Shown here in pieces: positions 9,394 through 18,893 of a DNA stretch of 64,000 nucleotides. Each line of letters starts with the position of its first letter. The stretch's first letter is position 1. The notes under the pieces were generated by a model, which saw only the letters and a list, made by a program, of their open reading frames with translations, was not told the origin of the DNA and made no database searches. The stretch comes from Actinomycetes bacterium (GTDB taxonomy: Bacteria; Actinomycetota; Acidimicrobiia; Acidimicrobiales; Acidimicrobiaceae). The stretch is from assembly GCA_021826315.1 (NCBI GenBank), contig JAKAZZ010000001.1, forward strand, positions 1-64,000, written 5' to 3'. The position numbers and the translations under genes were made by a program.

Positions 9394-11187
9394 TTAGATC
9401 GGACGATACTGGTTGGTTATCGGCATTCGACGATCTTTCCCAAAGGCTCTTGGGGTAATTCGAACCCCTGGCGCGCTCTGTCGCCGTTTGTATTCGTTGC
9501 GATCGATCAAGTTGGCAACCCTAACCGCTGTCTCCTCGAGCTCCTCGTCCTCGTCGGCCAAGTCTGAGGGGGTCAAGTCCATTTCAATTAGGCCTACGAC
9601 GATTGGATCGAGGATTTCATAGGGCGGTAGGGAATCTTCGTCCTTTTGGTCCAATCTCAACTCGGCCGAAGGAGCCTTTTGAATGATACTTGCTGGAATG
9701 ACTTCGCTTTTGAAGTGGACTTCGTTTATATATCTAGAGATCTTGTATACAAGAAGTTTGGGTAGATCCTTAATCAGCGCGAAGCCCCCTGCGCTATCGC
9801 CATAAAGGGTTGAATAGCCAGTCGCAACTTCAGATTTGTTCCCAGTAGCCACTAGGAGAGCGCCCGTTGCATTTGAAAAGGCCATGAGTGAAAGTCCGCG
9901 GATCCGACTTTGAAGATTTTCATCAGTGAGGCCTTGTGGGGGGCCACCAAGGACAGGCGTTAATGCGCTCCTGATCGAGTCGTGAACGTCGATTATTGGA
10001 AGAACGTGATAGTTGATTCCTAAGTTCTTCGCAAGTTCGTATGCATCGCTTTGAGAGGACTCGGGGTTGTAGATAGAGGGCATTGCGATCCCAGTTACGT
10101 TTTGTGGACCAAGCGCTATTGAACAGATCGCGGCGCATAGGGCGGAGTCGATTCCCCCCGAAAGTCCGATGACGACTTTTTCGAAGCCATTTTTGGATAC
10201 GTAGTCTGAGATACCAATGGTGAGGGCATTGAGAATTTGCGAAAGGTGATACGAGTCCACTCTTTCCAGCCAATGTTGGTTGGAGCTGATCATGGGATGA
10301 TGTAGGAATTCCACGTCGAATGGGATCTCTCTTGAAACTTTTTCAAATTTTTGTAATTCCCCGATATCGATGACGTTTTGAGGGGTTGTCTTCTTTGTAC
10401 CCCTTGGATCGAGTTGGTGATCGCGAATCTGGCGATCTAAGTCGAGGGTTACCACGGCGTTTTTGGTCTTGAAGGTCTCGAGGGAGGATAGGAGTCCGCC
10501 ATCGCTTCCAAAGACCATCGATCCCCCGTCGAAGACTAACTCGTCCTGTCCACCAACGAGATTCGTATAGACGATCGGTATCGAAAAATCACTTGATCGA
10601 GTTGAGAGCATGAGATAACGATCCCATTTTCTCCCAACCGAATACGGTGAAGCGTTCAAATTGAAGATAACCTCGGCACCTTGGGCGGATGCGATTGCAC
10701 ATGGCCCACTAGGACTCCAAATGTCTTCGCAAATTGACACTCCAAAGCGGATATCTCCTAGTTGAAAGATCTCTACGTCTCCATCTCCAGGAGTAAAGTA
10801 TCGAAGTTCGTCAAAGACGCCGTAATTGGGAAGGAGGCGCTTTCGATACTTTGCCACCACTTTGCCACCATTGATGATCGCGGCAGAGTTGAATAGGCCT
10901 AGATCGCCCTCGGGATATCCAACGATCGAACATATATCTGGGGTTCTTCTCGCGATTTCGTCGATCGCGACTGCACATTCACGGATGAAGTTGGGTTTTA
11001 GGAGCAGGTCCTCTGGCGGGTATCCTGAAAGAGCTAACTCAGGTAAGATCGCAACCTGTGCACCACCTCGTTGTACTTCGAGAATTGCCTCAACTATTTT
11101 TTCGACATTGCCGTAGATATCACCAACGGTCGGATTAATCTGGCAGATTCCGACACTTAGGGATTTGGAGTTAGAACTTGTCTTCAA
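9394..11187 (-). CDS. nadE: Glutamine-dependent NAD+ synthetase
   Basis: A 597-residue two-domain enzyme that amidates deamido-NAD to NAD+ using glutamine and ATP. The N-terminal nitrilase-like glutaminase domain has the Glu-Lys-Cys triad: Glu50 in ILPELALSGYP, Lys116 before LLPNYGVFDE, and Cys153 in VSICEDIW. The C-terminal synthetase domain has the PP-loop SGGIDS (343-348) and the TGNKSE motif. The length is usual for bacterial glutamine-dependent NadE. The start is TTG at 11187; its ribosome site is weak. The gene appears to stand alone. Confidence 0.96.
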   Translation of the reverse strand: MKTSSNSKSLSVGICQINPTVGDIYGNVEKIVEAILEVQRGGAQVAILPELALSGYPPEDLLLKPNFIRECAVAIDEIARRTPDICSIVGYPEGDLGLFNSAAIINGGKVVAKYRKRLLPNYGVFDELRYFTPGDGDVEIFQLGDIRFGVSICEDIWSPSGPCAIASAQGAEVIFNLNASPYSVGRKWDRYLMLSTRSSDFSIPIVYTNLVGGQDELVFDGGSMVFGSDGGLLSSLETFKTKNAVVTLDLDRQIRDHQLDPRGTKKTTPQNVIDIGELQKFEKVSREIPFDVEFLHHPMISSNQHWLERVDSYHLSQILNALTIGISDYVSKNGFEKVVIGLSGGIDSALCAAICSIALGPQNVTGIAMPSIYNPESSQSDAYELAKNLGINYHVLPIIDVHDSIRSALTPVLGGPPQGLTDENLQSRIRGLSLMAFSNATGALLVATGNKSEVATGYSTLYGDSAGGFALIKDLPKLLVYKISRYINEVHFKSEVIPASIIQKAPSAELRLDQKDEDSLPPYEILDPIVVGLIEMDLTPSDLADEDEELEETAVRVANLIDRNEYKRRQSAPGVRITPRAFGKDRRMPITNQYRPI

Positions 11188-11341
11188 ATGCGTGACTCAA
11201 TCTTTTAGGTGAGAGTTTGTCGATGGCTTGAAATACGCTATCGACATCTTCGATCGTTATGATAACTTTATAGGCTTAGCGTAGCTATCTTTCAGCTACC
11301 GATGGTGTCCGCGATGTAGCGGCTGACTAGGTTGGTTTACT

Positions 11342-12388
11342 TTGAAAGTGGGTAACGATAGGGGTGTTGAAATAGGCCAGCGGCTCAGACGTCCAAATAG
11401 TGACTTCTGGGGTTGGTTTGTTACATCGCCGTTTGCTCCGCCGATAAATCTAAAGAGTAACAAGAGCCGTCTAGGAGTTCCACTTATCCTCGGTTCTATA
11501 GTCGCTTTGGTCGTGTCTCTTTTGGATGGGGTCCAAAATCAAAGCTATGTTTACCTCCTTGATCTAGCTCTACTCTTACTCGGTCTACTTCGTTTGATTT
11601 TGAAGACTGAAAGCCGTGTCTTTACCGATCTCTCACTCGCTGTCGCCGTAATCGTCACCAGTTACCAGCTTTACTTGTTTGGTTCGCAGGATCCTGGTGA
11701 ACTCGCGGTCGTCTTTTACATTTGGATCGCCATCTACACCTTCTCGTATCTCAGTATTGTCGAATCGATAGGTCAGATTCTGCTCATACTCATTTCGTAC
11801 TCGGTTGCACTTCGGTATGGCGTTCAACCGTCGGCCCCCATCGGAGATTGGATTTTGACGACCTCCACGGTTATTGTCGCCGCAGTCACCAGTGGTTATC
11901 TAATGCACCTCAAGCGGTCGATGGCAATACGCGACTCATTGACTGGGGTGCTCAACCGCCACGGTTGGTCGCTGTTGATTGCGCGTGAGCTTGAGCGTGC
12001 CCGAAGGAGCAATAACTGCGTAGTTGTAGGCGTGATCGATCTCGATAACTTCAAGGCGATAAACGATAGCGAGGGCCATAGCCACGGCGATGAGATCCTA
12101 AAAGGAGTAGCACTTAGCATTGTGCGATCGGTACGGCGCGAAGATCTCTGCTATCGCCTAGGCGGGGACGAATTCGGCTTCTTCTGTATAACTAAGACCG
12201 CGCAAGATGCGGAGTTGATTGCGAAGAGAATATTCGATAGAGCTATGGACGTAACCTCTGTGAGCTGTGGAGCCACGATATCGGCTCGACCATCGTCCGT
12301 TGATGAGATGACCCGCTCAGCTGACCTCGCCCTTCTCGATATTAAGGCATCTGGGCGCGGACGCATCACCATCGAACTCCGTAACTAG
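11342..12388 (+). CDS. Membrane-bound diguanylate cyclase (GGDEF)
   Basis: A 348-residue protein with five or six hydrophobic segments between about residues 45 and 190, followed by a GGDEF domain. The active-site loop is intact (LGGDEF, 274-278) and an RxxD product-inhibition site (RRED, 265-268) sits exactly five residues before it. DSLTGVLNRHG at 198-208 marks the domain start. It should make cyclic di-GMP at the inner membrane face and be feedback-inhibited. The membrane part matches no sensor domain I recognise. The annotated TTG start at 11342 is uncertain; a GTG two codons later is also possible. Confidence 0.88.
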   Translation: MKVGNDRGVEIGQRLRRPNSDFWGWFVTSPFAPPINLKSNKSRLGVPLILGSIVALVVSLLDGVQNQSYVYLLDLALLLLGLLRLILKTESRVFTDLSLAVAVIVTSYQLYLFGSQDPGELAVVFYIWIAIYTFSYLSIVESIGQILLILISYSVALRYGVQPSAPIGDWILTTSTVIVAAVTSGYLMHLKRSMAIRDSLTGVLNRHGWSLLIARELERARRSNNCVVVGVIDLDNFKAINDSEGHSHGDEILKGVALSIVRSVRREDLCYRLGGDEFGFFCITKTAQDAELIAKRIFDRAMDVTSVSCGATISARPSSVDEMTRSADLALLDIKASGRGRITIELRN

Positions 12389-12503
12389 GTTCAAATCGAA
12401 AAGCATCCTTAACAGAGCGCTATTGTAAATAATTGGTTAAATTGAGCTCTTATGACACCCAAGTTGGTTCGATTCTCCACCTTCTGCTACTAGGAAGAAT
12501 AGT

Positions 12504-13844
12504 GTGGAATCATCATCTGAAAAAAGTTCAAAGATCGGTTACGTTCTAAAGACCGTTGAAGAGCGTAAAGTCAACTTCATTCAACTGTGGTTTTCCGATA
12601 TCCTTGGAACTCCCAAGAGCTTTCAAATTACGCCTGCTGAACTTGAAAATGCTTTGCAGGATGGGATGACCTTCGACGGATCAGCGATCGACGGTTTCTC
12701 GCGAATCCAAGAGAGCGACGTGATAGCTTTACCAGATCCTACGACGTTTACTCTCATGCCGTCAGATCCATCTGTTGCGTCTGTCTTCTGTGACATTTAC
12801 AACCTTGATCTAACTCCATTTGAAGGATGTCCTCGAAATACGTTGCGTCGGGCATTGGATAGAGCCCACAAATTGGGATATACATTTTTTGCGGCGCCTG
12901 AAATCGAATACTTTTACTTCGATACCCATATCAAAGATGGCCCAGTACCACTCGATAATGGGTCTTACTTCGAGTTGACGGTCGCGAATCTCCCGTCTCA
13001 GATTCGAAAAAAGACAGTCCTCGCCCTAGAGGATATGGGAATTCCAGTTGAGTACTCCCAGCACGAAGATGCCCCTAGTCAACATGAAATTGACCTTCGG
13101 TACACCGATGCGCTCTCGATGGCCGATAACGTGATGACCGCTCGTGTTATCATCAAAGAGATAGCGGCTGCCCACGGCATCCTCGCTTCCTTCATGCCAA
13201 AGCCGATATCTGGCGTACAGGGTTCCGGTATGCACACCCACTTTTCACTCTTCAAGGGAAATTCCAATGCGTTCTACGACGAAGAGGATCCGTATCAACT
13301 TTCAGAGGTTGCAAGGCGCTTTATTGCAGGTGTGCTTCACAATGCACCAGCTATGACGGCTATTACCAATCAGTGGGTCAACTCTTATAAGAGATTGGTT
13401 GTGGGCTATGAGGCTCCTACTTACGTTTCGTGGGCGCAAAATAATCGTTCTGCACTCGTTCGAGTTCCGAAGCCAAAGTCCAATAACCCTGACTCTACTA
13501 GATTCGAGTACCGAGCTATCGATCCAGGCGTTAATCCATATCTAGGCTTCGCGGCGATCTTAGGTGCAGGTCTTGACGGCATTGAAAATGGATATGAATT
13601 GCCATCAGAGGTTCAAGAGAATTTGTACAAGCTCTCTCCAGAAGAGGTCGAAAAGTATGGAATTCTCTCGCTACCGGGAAACTTAGATGAGGCGGTTAAA
13701 GAGATGGAACGCTCAACCTTGATGCGTGAGATCTTGGGTGAGCACGTCTTCGAATGGTTCATTAGAAATAAGCGAGACGAGTGGTCTGGCTACAAGACTC
13801 ACGTCTCGCAATTTGAGATCGACCGATACCTTGAGAGGTTGTAG
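12504..13844 (+). CDS. glnA: Glutamine synthetase, type I
   Basis: A 446-residue enzyme forming glutamine from glutamate, ammonia and ATP. The N-terminal beta-grasp segment [15 protein letters not shown] and the catalytic signature [18 protein letters not shown] are present. The length matches the shorter GSI-alpha type (as in Bacillus). The region where GSI-beta enzymes carry the adenylylated tyrosine reads [10 protein letters not shown] rather than the usual NLYDLPPEE, so control by adenylylation is doubtful. The Arg in GFSRIQESD aligns with the feedback-control arginine of B. subtilis enzyme. The GTG start has AGGAAG upstream. The stop overlaps the start of a GlnR-like regulator by one base. 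Confidence 0.95.
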   Translation: MESSSEKSSKIGYVLKTVEERKVNFIQLWFSDILGTPKSFQITPAELENALQDGMTFDGSAIDGFSRIQESDVIALPDPTTFTLMPSDPSVASVFCDIYNLDLTPFEGCPRNTLRRALDRAHKLGYTFFAAPEIEYFYFDTHIKDGPVPLDNGSYFELTVANLPSQIRKKTVLALEDMGIPVEYSQHEDAPSQHEIDLRYTDALSMADNVMTARVIIKEIAAAHGILASFMPKPISGVQGSGMHTHFSLFKGNSNAFYDEEDPYQLSEVARRFIAGVLHNAPAMTAITNQWVNSYKRLVVGYEAPTYVSWAQNNRSALVRVPKPKSNNPDSTRFEYRAIDPGVNPYLGFAAILGAGLDGIENGYELPSEVQENLYKLSPEEVEKYGILSLPGNLDEAVKEMERSTLMREILGEHVFEWFIRNKRDEWSGYKTHVSQFEIDRYLERL

Positions 13845-14518
13845 TGGAGCCACTTATTTTGTATCCGGAAAAGGCTCCCTTTCACGTGGCCAAAGCATTG
13901 GAAGAGTTTGGGTATCCCTTCACTCCAATCTCGCTCATCGCGAGAGTCTCTTCGCTTGAACCTTCGGAGGGTTGGTCCGGCGCAATAGTCTGTGCAGATC
14001 AGAGTCTTGAAGATGCGTTTTTTGTCTGTCGCCATTTGAGGACGAAGGAGAGGCAGATTACCCCTCTGCTACTCGTCATCGAGAGATCGATGCTCGATAA
14101 GCTTGAGTTGCGTGAAGATCTGTTCGACGACTTCGTGACACTTCCCCTCGACACAAAAGAGTTTCACGTACGCCTACAGAGGCTATTTTTCAGAACTGGT
14201 AGGGGATTAGTCCAAGAAGTTATTGAGTACGGTCCACTTAAGATCAATCTGGAGACCTATCAAGCCACGGTTGCCTCTCGTGCGCTGGACCTAACGTATA
14301 TGGAGTATCAGCTACTGACCTTTTTGGCGTCGCATCCGGGACGGGTATTTGATCGTGAGACGCTCTTATCGCGAGTGTGGGGCTATGAATACTACGGCGG
14401 CGCACGAACGGTGGACGTGCACGTTAGAAGGTTGCGAGCGAAGTTAGGGGAACAGCACGAGTCAATGATTGAGACCGTGCGGAGCGTCGGATATCGCTTT
14501 GGAAGGCACCAACGCTAG
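13844..14518 (+). CDS. GlnR-like OmpR-family response regulator
   Basis: A 224-residue protein with an atypical receiver domain (one likely phospho-acceptor, Asp52 in VCADQS, but lacking the clear acidic pair and the KP motif) and a C-terminal winged helix. The DNA-binding part ([48 protein letters not shown]) is very close to actinobacterial GlnR, an orphan regulator of nitrogen genes that works without phosphorylation. GTG start 13844 shares one base with the glnA stop, so the two are translationally coupled. That linkage is strong support for a nitrogen-control role. PhoB-type regulators share the wing but usually have a canonical receiver. Confidence 0.8.
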   Translation: MEPLILYPEKAPFHVAKALEEFGYPFTPISLIARVSSLEPSEGWSGAIVCADQSLEDAFFVCRHLRTKERQITPLLLVIERSMLDKLELREDLFDDFVTLPLDTKEFHVRLQRLFFRTGRGLVQEVIEYGPLKINLETYQATVASRALDLTYMEYQLLTFLASHPGRVFDRETLLSRVWGYEYYGGARTVDVHVRRLRAKLGEQHESMIETVRSVGYRFGRHQR

Positions 14519-14538
14519 GCCTTGCGCCTTCCAAAGCG
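14495..14538. terminator. 13-bp perfect inverted repeat at convergent gene ends
   Basis: Perfect 13-bp arms (CGCTTTGGAAGGC at 14495 and its complement at 14526) enclose an 18-base loop holding the stop codon of the GlnR-like gene. It sits between convergent genes and most likely terminates transcription; there is no marked T run. Confidence 0.55.
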
Positions 14539-14561
14539 CTCACTTTATCGAATAGATCTCT

Positions 14562-14930
14562 TTAGGAGAATGAAGATCCGCAACCACAGGTACGGGTCGC
14601 ATTTGGATTTGTGATGTGGAATCCTGCTCCTTGAAGTCCATCTTTGTATTCGAGGGTCGAGCCCTTAATGAGGGGGAGCGACGCCGCGTCGATGGCGACC
14701 TTTACTCCACTGAAGTCAGCAACGGTATCATCCTCTTGGACCTCAGAGTCGAAGAACATGTCATATGAAAAACCTGAGCAGCCTCCTGGCTTTACTGCGA
14801 TGCGCAGGAAGAGGGATTCGCTTCCTTCACTCTCTTCGTTGAGTAGTTCGGCGACTTTGGAGGCAGCCGCGTCAGTGACGATAATGTTGCTAGGCTTTCT
14901 ACCTATCGATATCGTGCTCATATTCGCCAT
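14562..14930 (-). CDS. erpA: Iron-sulfur cluster insertion/carrier protein (ErpA/IscA family)
   Basis: A 122-residue A-type Fe-S carrier with the three invariant cysteines: Cys51 in PGGCSGFSYD and Cys115/Cys117 in the C-terminal RTCGCGSSFS. It hands Fe-S clusters to target enzymes in the cytoplasm. The frame opens at 14999, but the ATG at 14930 follows AGAAGG by six bases. It is divergent from the Mrp Fe-S ATPase gene, fitting a common role in cluster biogenesis. Confidence 0.9.
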   Translation of the reverse strand: MANMSTISIGRKPSNIIVTDAAASKVAELLNEESEGSESLFLRIAVKPGGCSGFSYDMFFDSEVQEDDTVADFSGVKVAIDAASLPLIKGSTLEYKDGLQGAGFHITNPNATRTCGCGSSFS

Positions 14931-15103
14931 ATCGAACCTTCTTTCGTAATCACGGACTTGGCAATGCGCATTCCTACCGAGAGGCGCGTTACATTGCACT
15001 CACTTTTACAATTTATTCTACATCGGTAGTGGAAATTATTACTTACGGTTGACTATTCCTTAGTGCCGCGGCTTCAACTGTTGTGGCAAACTGAGGGTGA
15101 AGG

Positions 15104-16264
15104 GTGAGGTACGTGGCTGATATCGCTTCAATTCGCGAAAAGATCGGTACTGTTGTTGATCCGGAATTAGGGGTCACCATCGAAGAACTCGGCATGCTTG
15201 GAAGTGTCGAAGTGAAAGATGGGCAGTTGATCGTCGAACTAAAGTTGACCACTGCTGCATGTCCGCTTCAAAAAGAGCTAAGAGGTTCGGTGCGACGGAT
15301 CGCCGACTCCTTGGATGAGGGTTTGAAGGTCGAATTCATTACCAACGTAATGAATGGAGATGAAAAGCGCCGCGCTATGGATATCGCTAGAAAGAGTGCG
15401 AAGGATCGAGCCCGTAGACCGCACTCGATCTCTCCCCGAACTCGAATCGTTGCCGTTGCATCCGGAAAAGGTGGAGTTGGCAAGTCAACAGTTACTTCAC
15501 TCTTGGCCCTTGCCCTTGCAGAGTCGGGATTTCGTGTGGGAGTCCTAGATGCTGATATTTGGGGGTTCTCCATCTCGAAGCTGTTGGGATTTGAGGATTC
15601 AGTTGAGGCTACTGGAACTAAGGAGAAGTGGTCGATCCGCCCCTCTACACGAGATTATGGCAATGGCACCCTCTCGGTGATGTCGATGGGTATGTTGGCG
15701 AGTAGTCGCGAGGCCGTAATGTGGCGAGGTCTGATATTGAATAGGGCTTTTCAACACTTTGTAGAGGACGTAAGGTGGGGAGACCTCGACTACTTACTGA
15801 TCGATATGCCGCCCGGTACAGGTGATATACAGATGGGACTTTCGCGACTTCTACCCGATGCCAAGTTGTTGCTAGTCACCACCCCAAACGAGAACGCGTC
15901 GAACGTAGCCGTCCGCATGCTAGATATGGCTCGGCGTGAGATGCTCGAGGTTCTTGGATACGTCCTTAATATGGCCTACTTCGAGTGCAACCACGGCGAG
16001 ACATACAAGATCTTTGGAGAGTTCAAGGATGAGTTTCCTATCGAACTTGAACTGCTTGGAGAGGTTCCAGTAGTCGCTAACTCGGTATTGAATTCTTATC
16101 CACTCTCGATCGCTGGTGTGGAAGGGAAAGACGTAAAAGCAGTCGTCGACCTTGCCAGACGGCTCTCTACCGAGATCATTCCGCCGATCGTTGACCTATC
16201 TTGTACGGCAAGGATTGAAGAAATAGAGGCGCTTTTGTACTTTCAGGATGATAATTTGAATTGA
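15104..16264 (+). CDS. mrp: Mrp/NBP35-family Fe-S cluster ATPase
   Basis: A 386-residue protein with an N-terminal MIP18/DUF59 domain (residues ~5-85, with Cys53 in TTAACP) and a C-terminal ParA/MinD-type ATPase domain with deviant Walker A SGKGGVGKST (120-129) and switch segment LLIDMPPGTGD. Members carry or load Fe-S clusters. The CxxC dimer motif of many Mrp proteins is reduced to FECNHGETY, with a single Cys, as I believe is common in actinobacteria. The GTG at 15104 or the one at 15113 could start the protein. It is divergent from erpA. Confidence 0.9.
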   Translation: MRYVADIASIREKIGTVVDPELGVTIEELGMLGSVEVKDGQLIVELKLTTAACPLQKELRGSVRRIADSLDEGLKVEFITNVMNGDEKRRAMDIARKSAKDRARRPHSISPRTRIVAVASGKGGVGKSTVTSLLALALAESGFRVGVLDADIWGFSISKLLGFEDSVEATGTKEKWSIRPSTRDYGNGTLSVMSMGMLASSREAVMWRGLILNRAFQHFVEDVRWGDLDYLLIDMPPGTGDIQMGLSRLLPDAKLLLVTTPNENASNVAVRMLDMARREMLEVLGYVLNMAYFECNHGETYKIFGEFKDEFPIELELLGEVPVVANSVLNSYPLSIAGVEGKDVKAVVDLARRLSTEIIPPIVDLSCTARIEEIEALLYFQDDNLN

Positions 16265-16344
16265 TTTTCGGGAATAGGTTGCCGCTCCGAGTCTGTTTGA
16301 TTAAGGGTTAGTTTCTATAGTTTTGACGGGTTGGATGGATAAAG

Positions 16345-17844
16345 TTGAATAAATCTAGCGTTGAAAGGCCCCTTGATCGCAAGGGGCTACTTCTTTTTGT
16401 GGCTGCTCTAGCGCAGTTTATGGTGGTCCTAGACGTTTCGATTGTGAACGTAGCCCTGCCGGCGATAAAGACGACACTGGGCTTTACGACCAATGACCTT
16501 GGGTGGATTCTGAATGCTTACACTCTGAGCTTTGCAGGTCTCTTGCTCCTCGGTGGTCGCCTTGGTGACATCTTTGGTAAAAAGAAAATATTTATCATCG
16601 GAATGGCGATCTTTACAGTCGCATCGCTTTTGGGCGCGGTCTCAAATTCTCAGGCGCTAATTCTCATAGCACGTGCCGTCCAAGGACTTGGTTCTGCGAT
16701 TGTATCGCCAGCAACACTGACGATTATCACTACCTCTTTCGCTGAAGGCAAAGAGCGAGCACGCGCCATTGGTATTTGGAGTGCTACTGCTGGTGCTGGT
16801 GGAGCTGCCGGAGCATTATTCGGTGGAGTTTTAACGAACTACCTATCATGGCGTTGGACCTTCCTAATCAACGTTCCCGTTGGTATCGTTGAAGTATTGC
16901 TTGCACTCCTCTACATAAGTGAGTCGCGAGGCGAGCACAAGGCATCCAACCGTTTGGACGTGATGGGTTCGTTAATGGTGACTTTTGGACTTACCTCAAT
17001 CGTCTTTGGTTTGGTGCAAGGTGGAAACATCGGATGGAAAAAGGGTGAGACTATCGCCGCCTTTGCGATCGGGATCGTCCTCCTCGTTGGCTTCCTCTTC
17101 TACGAGGCCCGGGTCGCTGCGGCGCCGATCATTCCGCTCTCGATCTTTAAGTATCGTGCACTCTCTGCTGCTAACGCAGCGATGTTCCTCGTTGGTGGAT
17201 CGATCTTCGCCTCGTGGTTCTTCTTGTCGCTGTTTATGCAAGAGGTTCTGGGCTACTCGCCCCTAAAGGCCGGTTTAGCATTCGTTCCGCAGACTCTTGC
17301 GATAATTGTCGGAGCACAGGTCTCCTCGCGGCTAATTCACAAGGTTGGCACAAGACCTCTGATCATCGGCGGACCAATAATCACGGCTGTTGGCCTTTTG
17401 CTCCTTGGCGGCATTACGCCTGAGGCTTCATACTTGAAGACGCTTTTCGTTCCATCGGTTCTTATAACCCTAGGAATGGGTCTCTGCTTCACTCCGCTAG
17501 CGTTCGCAGCAACGAGCCAGGTCGATCGCCGCTACGCCGGTTTGGCATCAGGTCTCCTCAACACGTCGCGCCAAGTTGGTGGAGCAGTTGGTCTTGCAGC
17601 GCTTTCAACAGTTGCCATCACAAGTGCGACGAATGCAATTCGAGCGATACCTTCAAGTGCATCGGTTGCAGTACGCCATGCAAGTACCCTTCTAGCTTCT
17701 GCCCACGGGTATGGACTTTCCATGAAAATATCAGCTGTCATAGCGATAGGTGCTTCACTAAGCGCCCTAGCCCTTCCTGTCTCGAAGAGCAGGGGTAGCG
17801 AACCCCTCGATGATTCAGCAATGGCTGCAATCGAGCCTGCCTAG
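16345..17844 (+). CDS. MFS transporter, DHA2 (EmrB/QacA) family
   Basis: A 499-residue integral membrane protein with about 14 predicted helices. Family signatures include motif C/D1 region VVLDVSIVNVALPAIKTTL near the start, GGRLGDIFGKKK after helix 2, and ARAVQGLGSAIVSPATL. Such proton-driven exporters remove drugs or other small molecules. No regulator is adjacent, so its substrate is open. TTG start at 16345 with a purine-rich GGATGG upstream. A good terminator follows 12 bases after the stop. Confidence 0.88.
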   Translation: MNKSSVERPLDRKGLLLFVAALAQFMVVLDVSIVNVALPAIKTTLGFTTNDLGWILNAYTLSFAGLLLLGGRLGDIFGKKKIFIIGMAIFTVASLLGAVSNSQALILIARAVQGLGSAIVSPATLTIITTSFAEGKERARAIGIWSATAGAGGAAGALFGGVLTNYLSWRWTFLINVPVGIVEVLLALLYISESRGEHKASNRLDVMGSLMVTFGLTSIVFGLVQGGNIGWKKGETIAAFAIGIVLLVGFLFYEARVAAAPIIPLSIFKYRALSAANAAMFLVGGSIFASWFFLSLFMQEVLGYSPLKAGLAFVPQTLAIIVGAQVSSRLIHKVGTRPLIIGGPIITAVGLLLLGGITPEASYLKTLFVPSVLITLGMGLCFTPLAFAATSQVDRRYAGLASGLLNTSRQVGGAVGLAALSTVAITSATNAIRAIPSSASVAVRHASTLLASAHGYGLSMKISAVIAIGASLSALALPVSKSRGSEPLDDSAMAAIEPA

Positions 17845-17855
17845 TAAGTCGATGC

Positions 17856-17886
17856 GGTCGCTGGCTTGGCGAAGTCAGCGACCTTT
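17856..17886 (+). terminator. Terminator hairpin after the MFS gene
   Basis: Arms GGTCGCTG and CAGCGACC, with inner CTT/AAG pairs, form a stem followed by TTTCGT. It lies 12 bases beyond the exporter stop. Confidence 0.65.
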
Positions 17887-17931
17887 CGTGTAAGTTATTG
17901 GTTAGATAATTCTTAAAGGTGGTGTTCTACT

Positions 17932-18012
17932 TTGTTTAAAAAGCTGATCTTTGTTGCTATCCTCGGTGCGCTTGGAACTTTAGCTTTCAAGAAGCTGCGC
18001 GCTAGCTCATAA
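17932..18012 (+). CDS. Small membrane peptide, 26 residues
   Basis: A short open frame with TTG start preceded by AAGGTGG at eight bases. The product begins MFKKLIFVAILGALG, runs as one hydrophobic helix, and ends in a basic tail (FKKLRASS). Lys-helix-Lys layout resembles the small DLW-39-type actinobacterial membrane proteins, though the C-terminal DLW motif is missing. It follows the MFS terminator, so would need its own promoter. No function can be assigned; the good ribosome site and clean one-helix composition argue it is real. Confidence 0.5.
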   Translation: MFKKLIFVAILGALGTLAFKKLRASS

Positions 18013-18017
18013 TTCGC

Positions 18018-18848
18018 CTAGAGCGAATCGGGCGATAGGCGTAGTAGCGTTCGAAGTTGTTTCGAAATGTGTCTTACGCGATAGGCTAGGTAGCCACTTG
18101 CAAGTGCGATGGTTGTTACCCCAATTGCAAGTGCTACCAAAGCTGTCGGCCTGGCATTCTTTACTCTTCCTTCGCGAACTCGAACTGGATTCGAAAAGGT
18201 CTTAATCTCCCAGTTCCGTTCCTTAGCGAGCTTTGCTAAGACTCTGTCGGGATTTACCACCACAGGGTGGCCGACCGCCTCCAGCATTGGAAGATCGGTG
18301 TACGAATCTGAATAGGCGAAGCTTTCGGATAGAAGAAAGCCGTGCTGTTCAGCGAGGCGTTCCATGGCAACCGCCTTGTAGGGGCCGTATGCGTAAAAAG
18401 CGACCTCTCCCGTGTACCGTCCATCTTCGTCGACCTTTGACTCAGTTGCGATAACGCCATCTACAGCAAGGCGATCGCCAAGTGGTTCAACGATCTCGAG
18501 CGGCGAAGCGGAGACTATGAAGACCATATCTCCATTTTGTTTGTGCATCTCAATTAAGTCGAGAGCTTCCTTGTAGATGAGAGGCTCCACTATTTCGGTC
18601 ATGGTTTCAGCGACAATCGCCGAGACTATGGATCGCTCCCATCCCTTGGTGAGCGACAGAGCGGTCTCTCGCAGCTTCGTGAGTTGCTTTTCATTGGCGC
18701 CGGCGTACTTGAATACAAACTGGGCGTAGACGGAGCGCAAAATAGTTCGCCTAGAGAGCAAACCTTCGTTATAGAAGGTTCTGCCGAATGCGAGCATAGA
18801 CGCCTTCGCTATGACGGTTTTATCGAGATCAAAGAAGGCTGCCTTCAC
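18018..18848 (-). CDS. HAD-IB (SerB-like) phosphatase with C-terminal membrane helix
   Basis: A 276-residue HAD phosphatase. Motif I is FFDLDKTVI (Asp7, Asp9), motif II VSASP, and motif IV YSDSYTDLPML. The actinobacterial HAD-IB group to which it belongs (near M. tuberculosis Rv0505c/SerB1) includes proteins with a membrane tail; here a hydrophobic helix spans about residues 236-258. The motif I residues fit a phosphatase rather than a mutase. Phosphoserine is one possible substrate, but membrane attachment suggests a lipid or cell-surface phosphate ester, which is inference. Confidence 0.8.
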   Translation of the reverse strand: MKAAFFDLDKTVIAKASMLAFGRTFYNEGLLSRRTILRSVYAQFVFKYAGANEKQLTKLRETALSLTKGWERSIVSAIVAETMTEIVEPLIYKEALDLIEMHKQNGDMVFIVSASPLEIVEPLGDRLAVDGVIATESKVDEDGRYTGEVAFYAYGPYKAVAMERLAEQHGFLLSESFAYSDSYTDLPMLEAVGHPVVVNPDRVLAKLAKERNWEIKTFSNPVRVREGRVKNARPTALVALAIGVTTIALASGYLAYRVRHISKQLRTLLRLSPDSL

Positions 18849-18893
18849 AGGTGTAATCCTAGTCGTAGATCTTTACCTGGTGTGGCTGAACGG

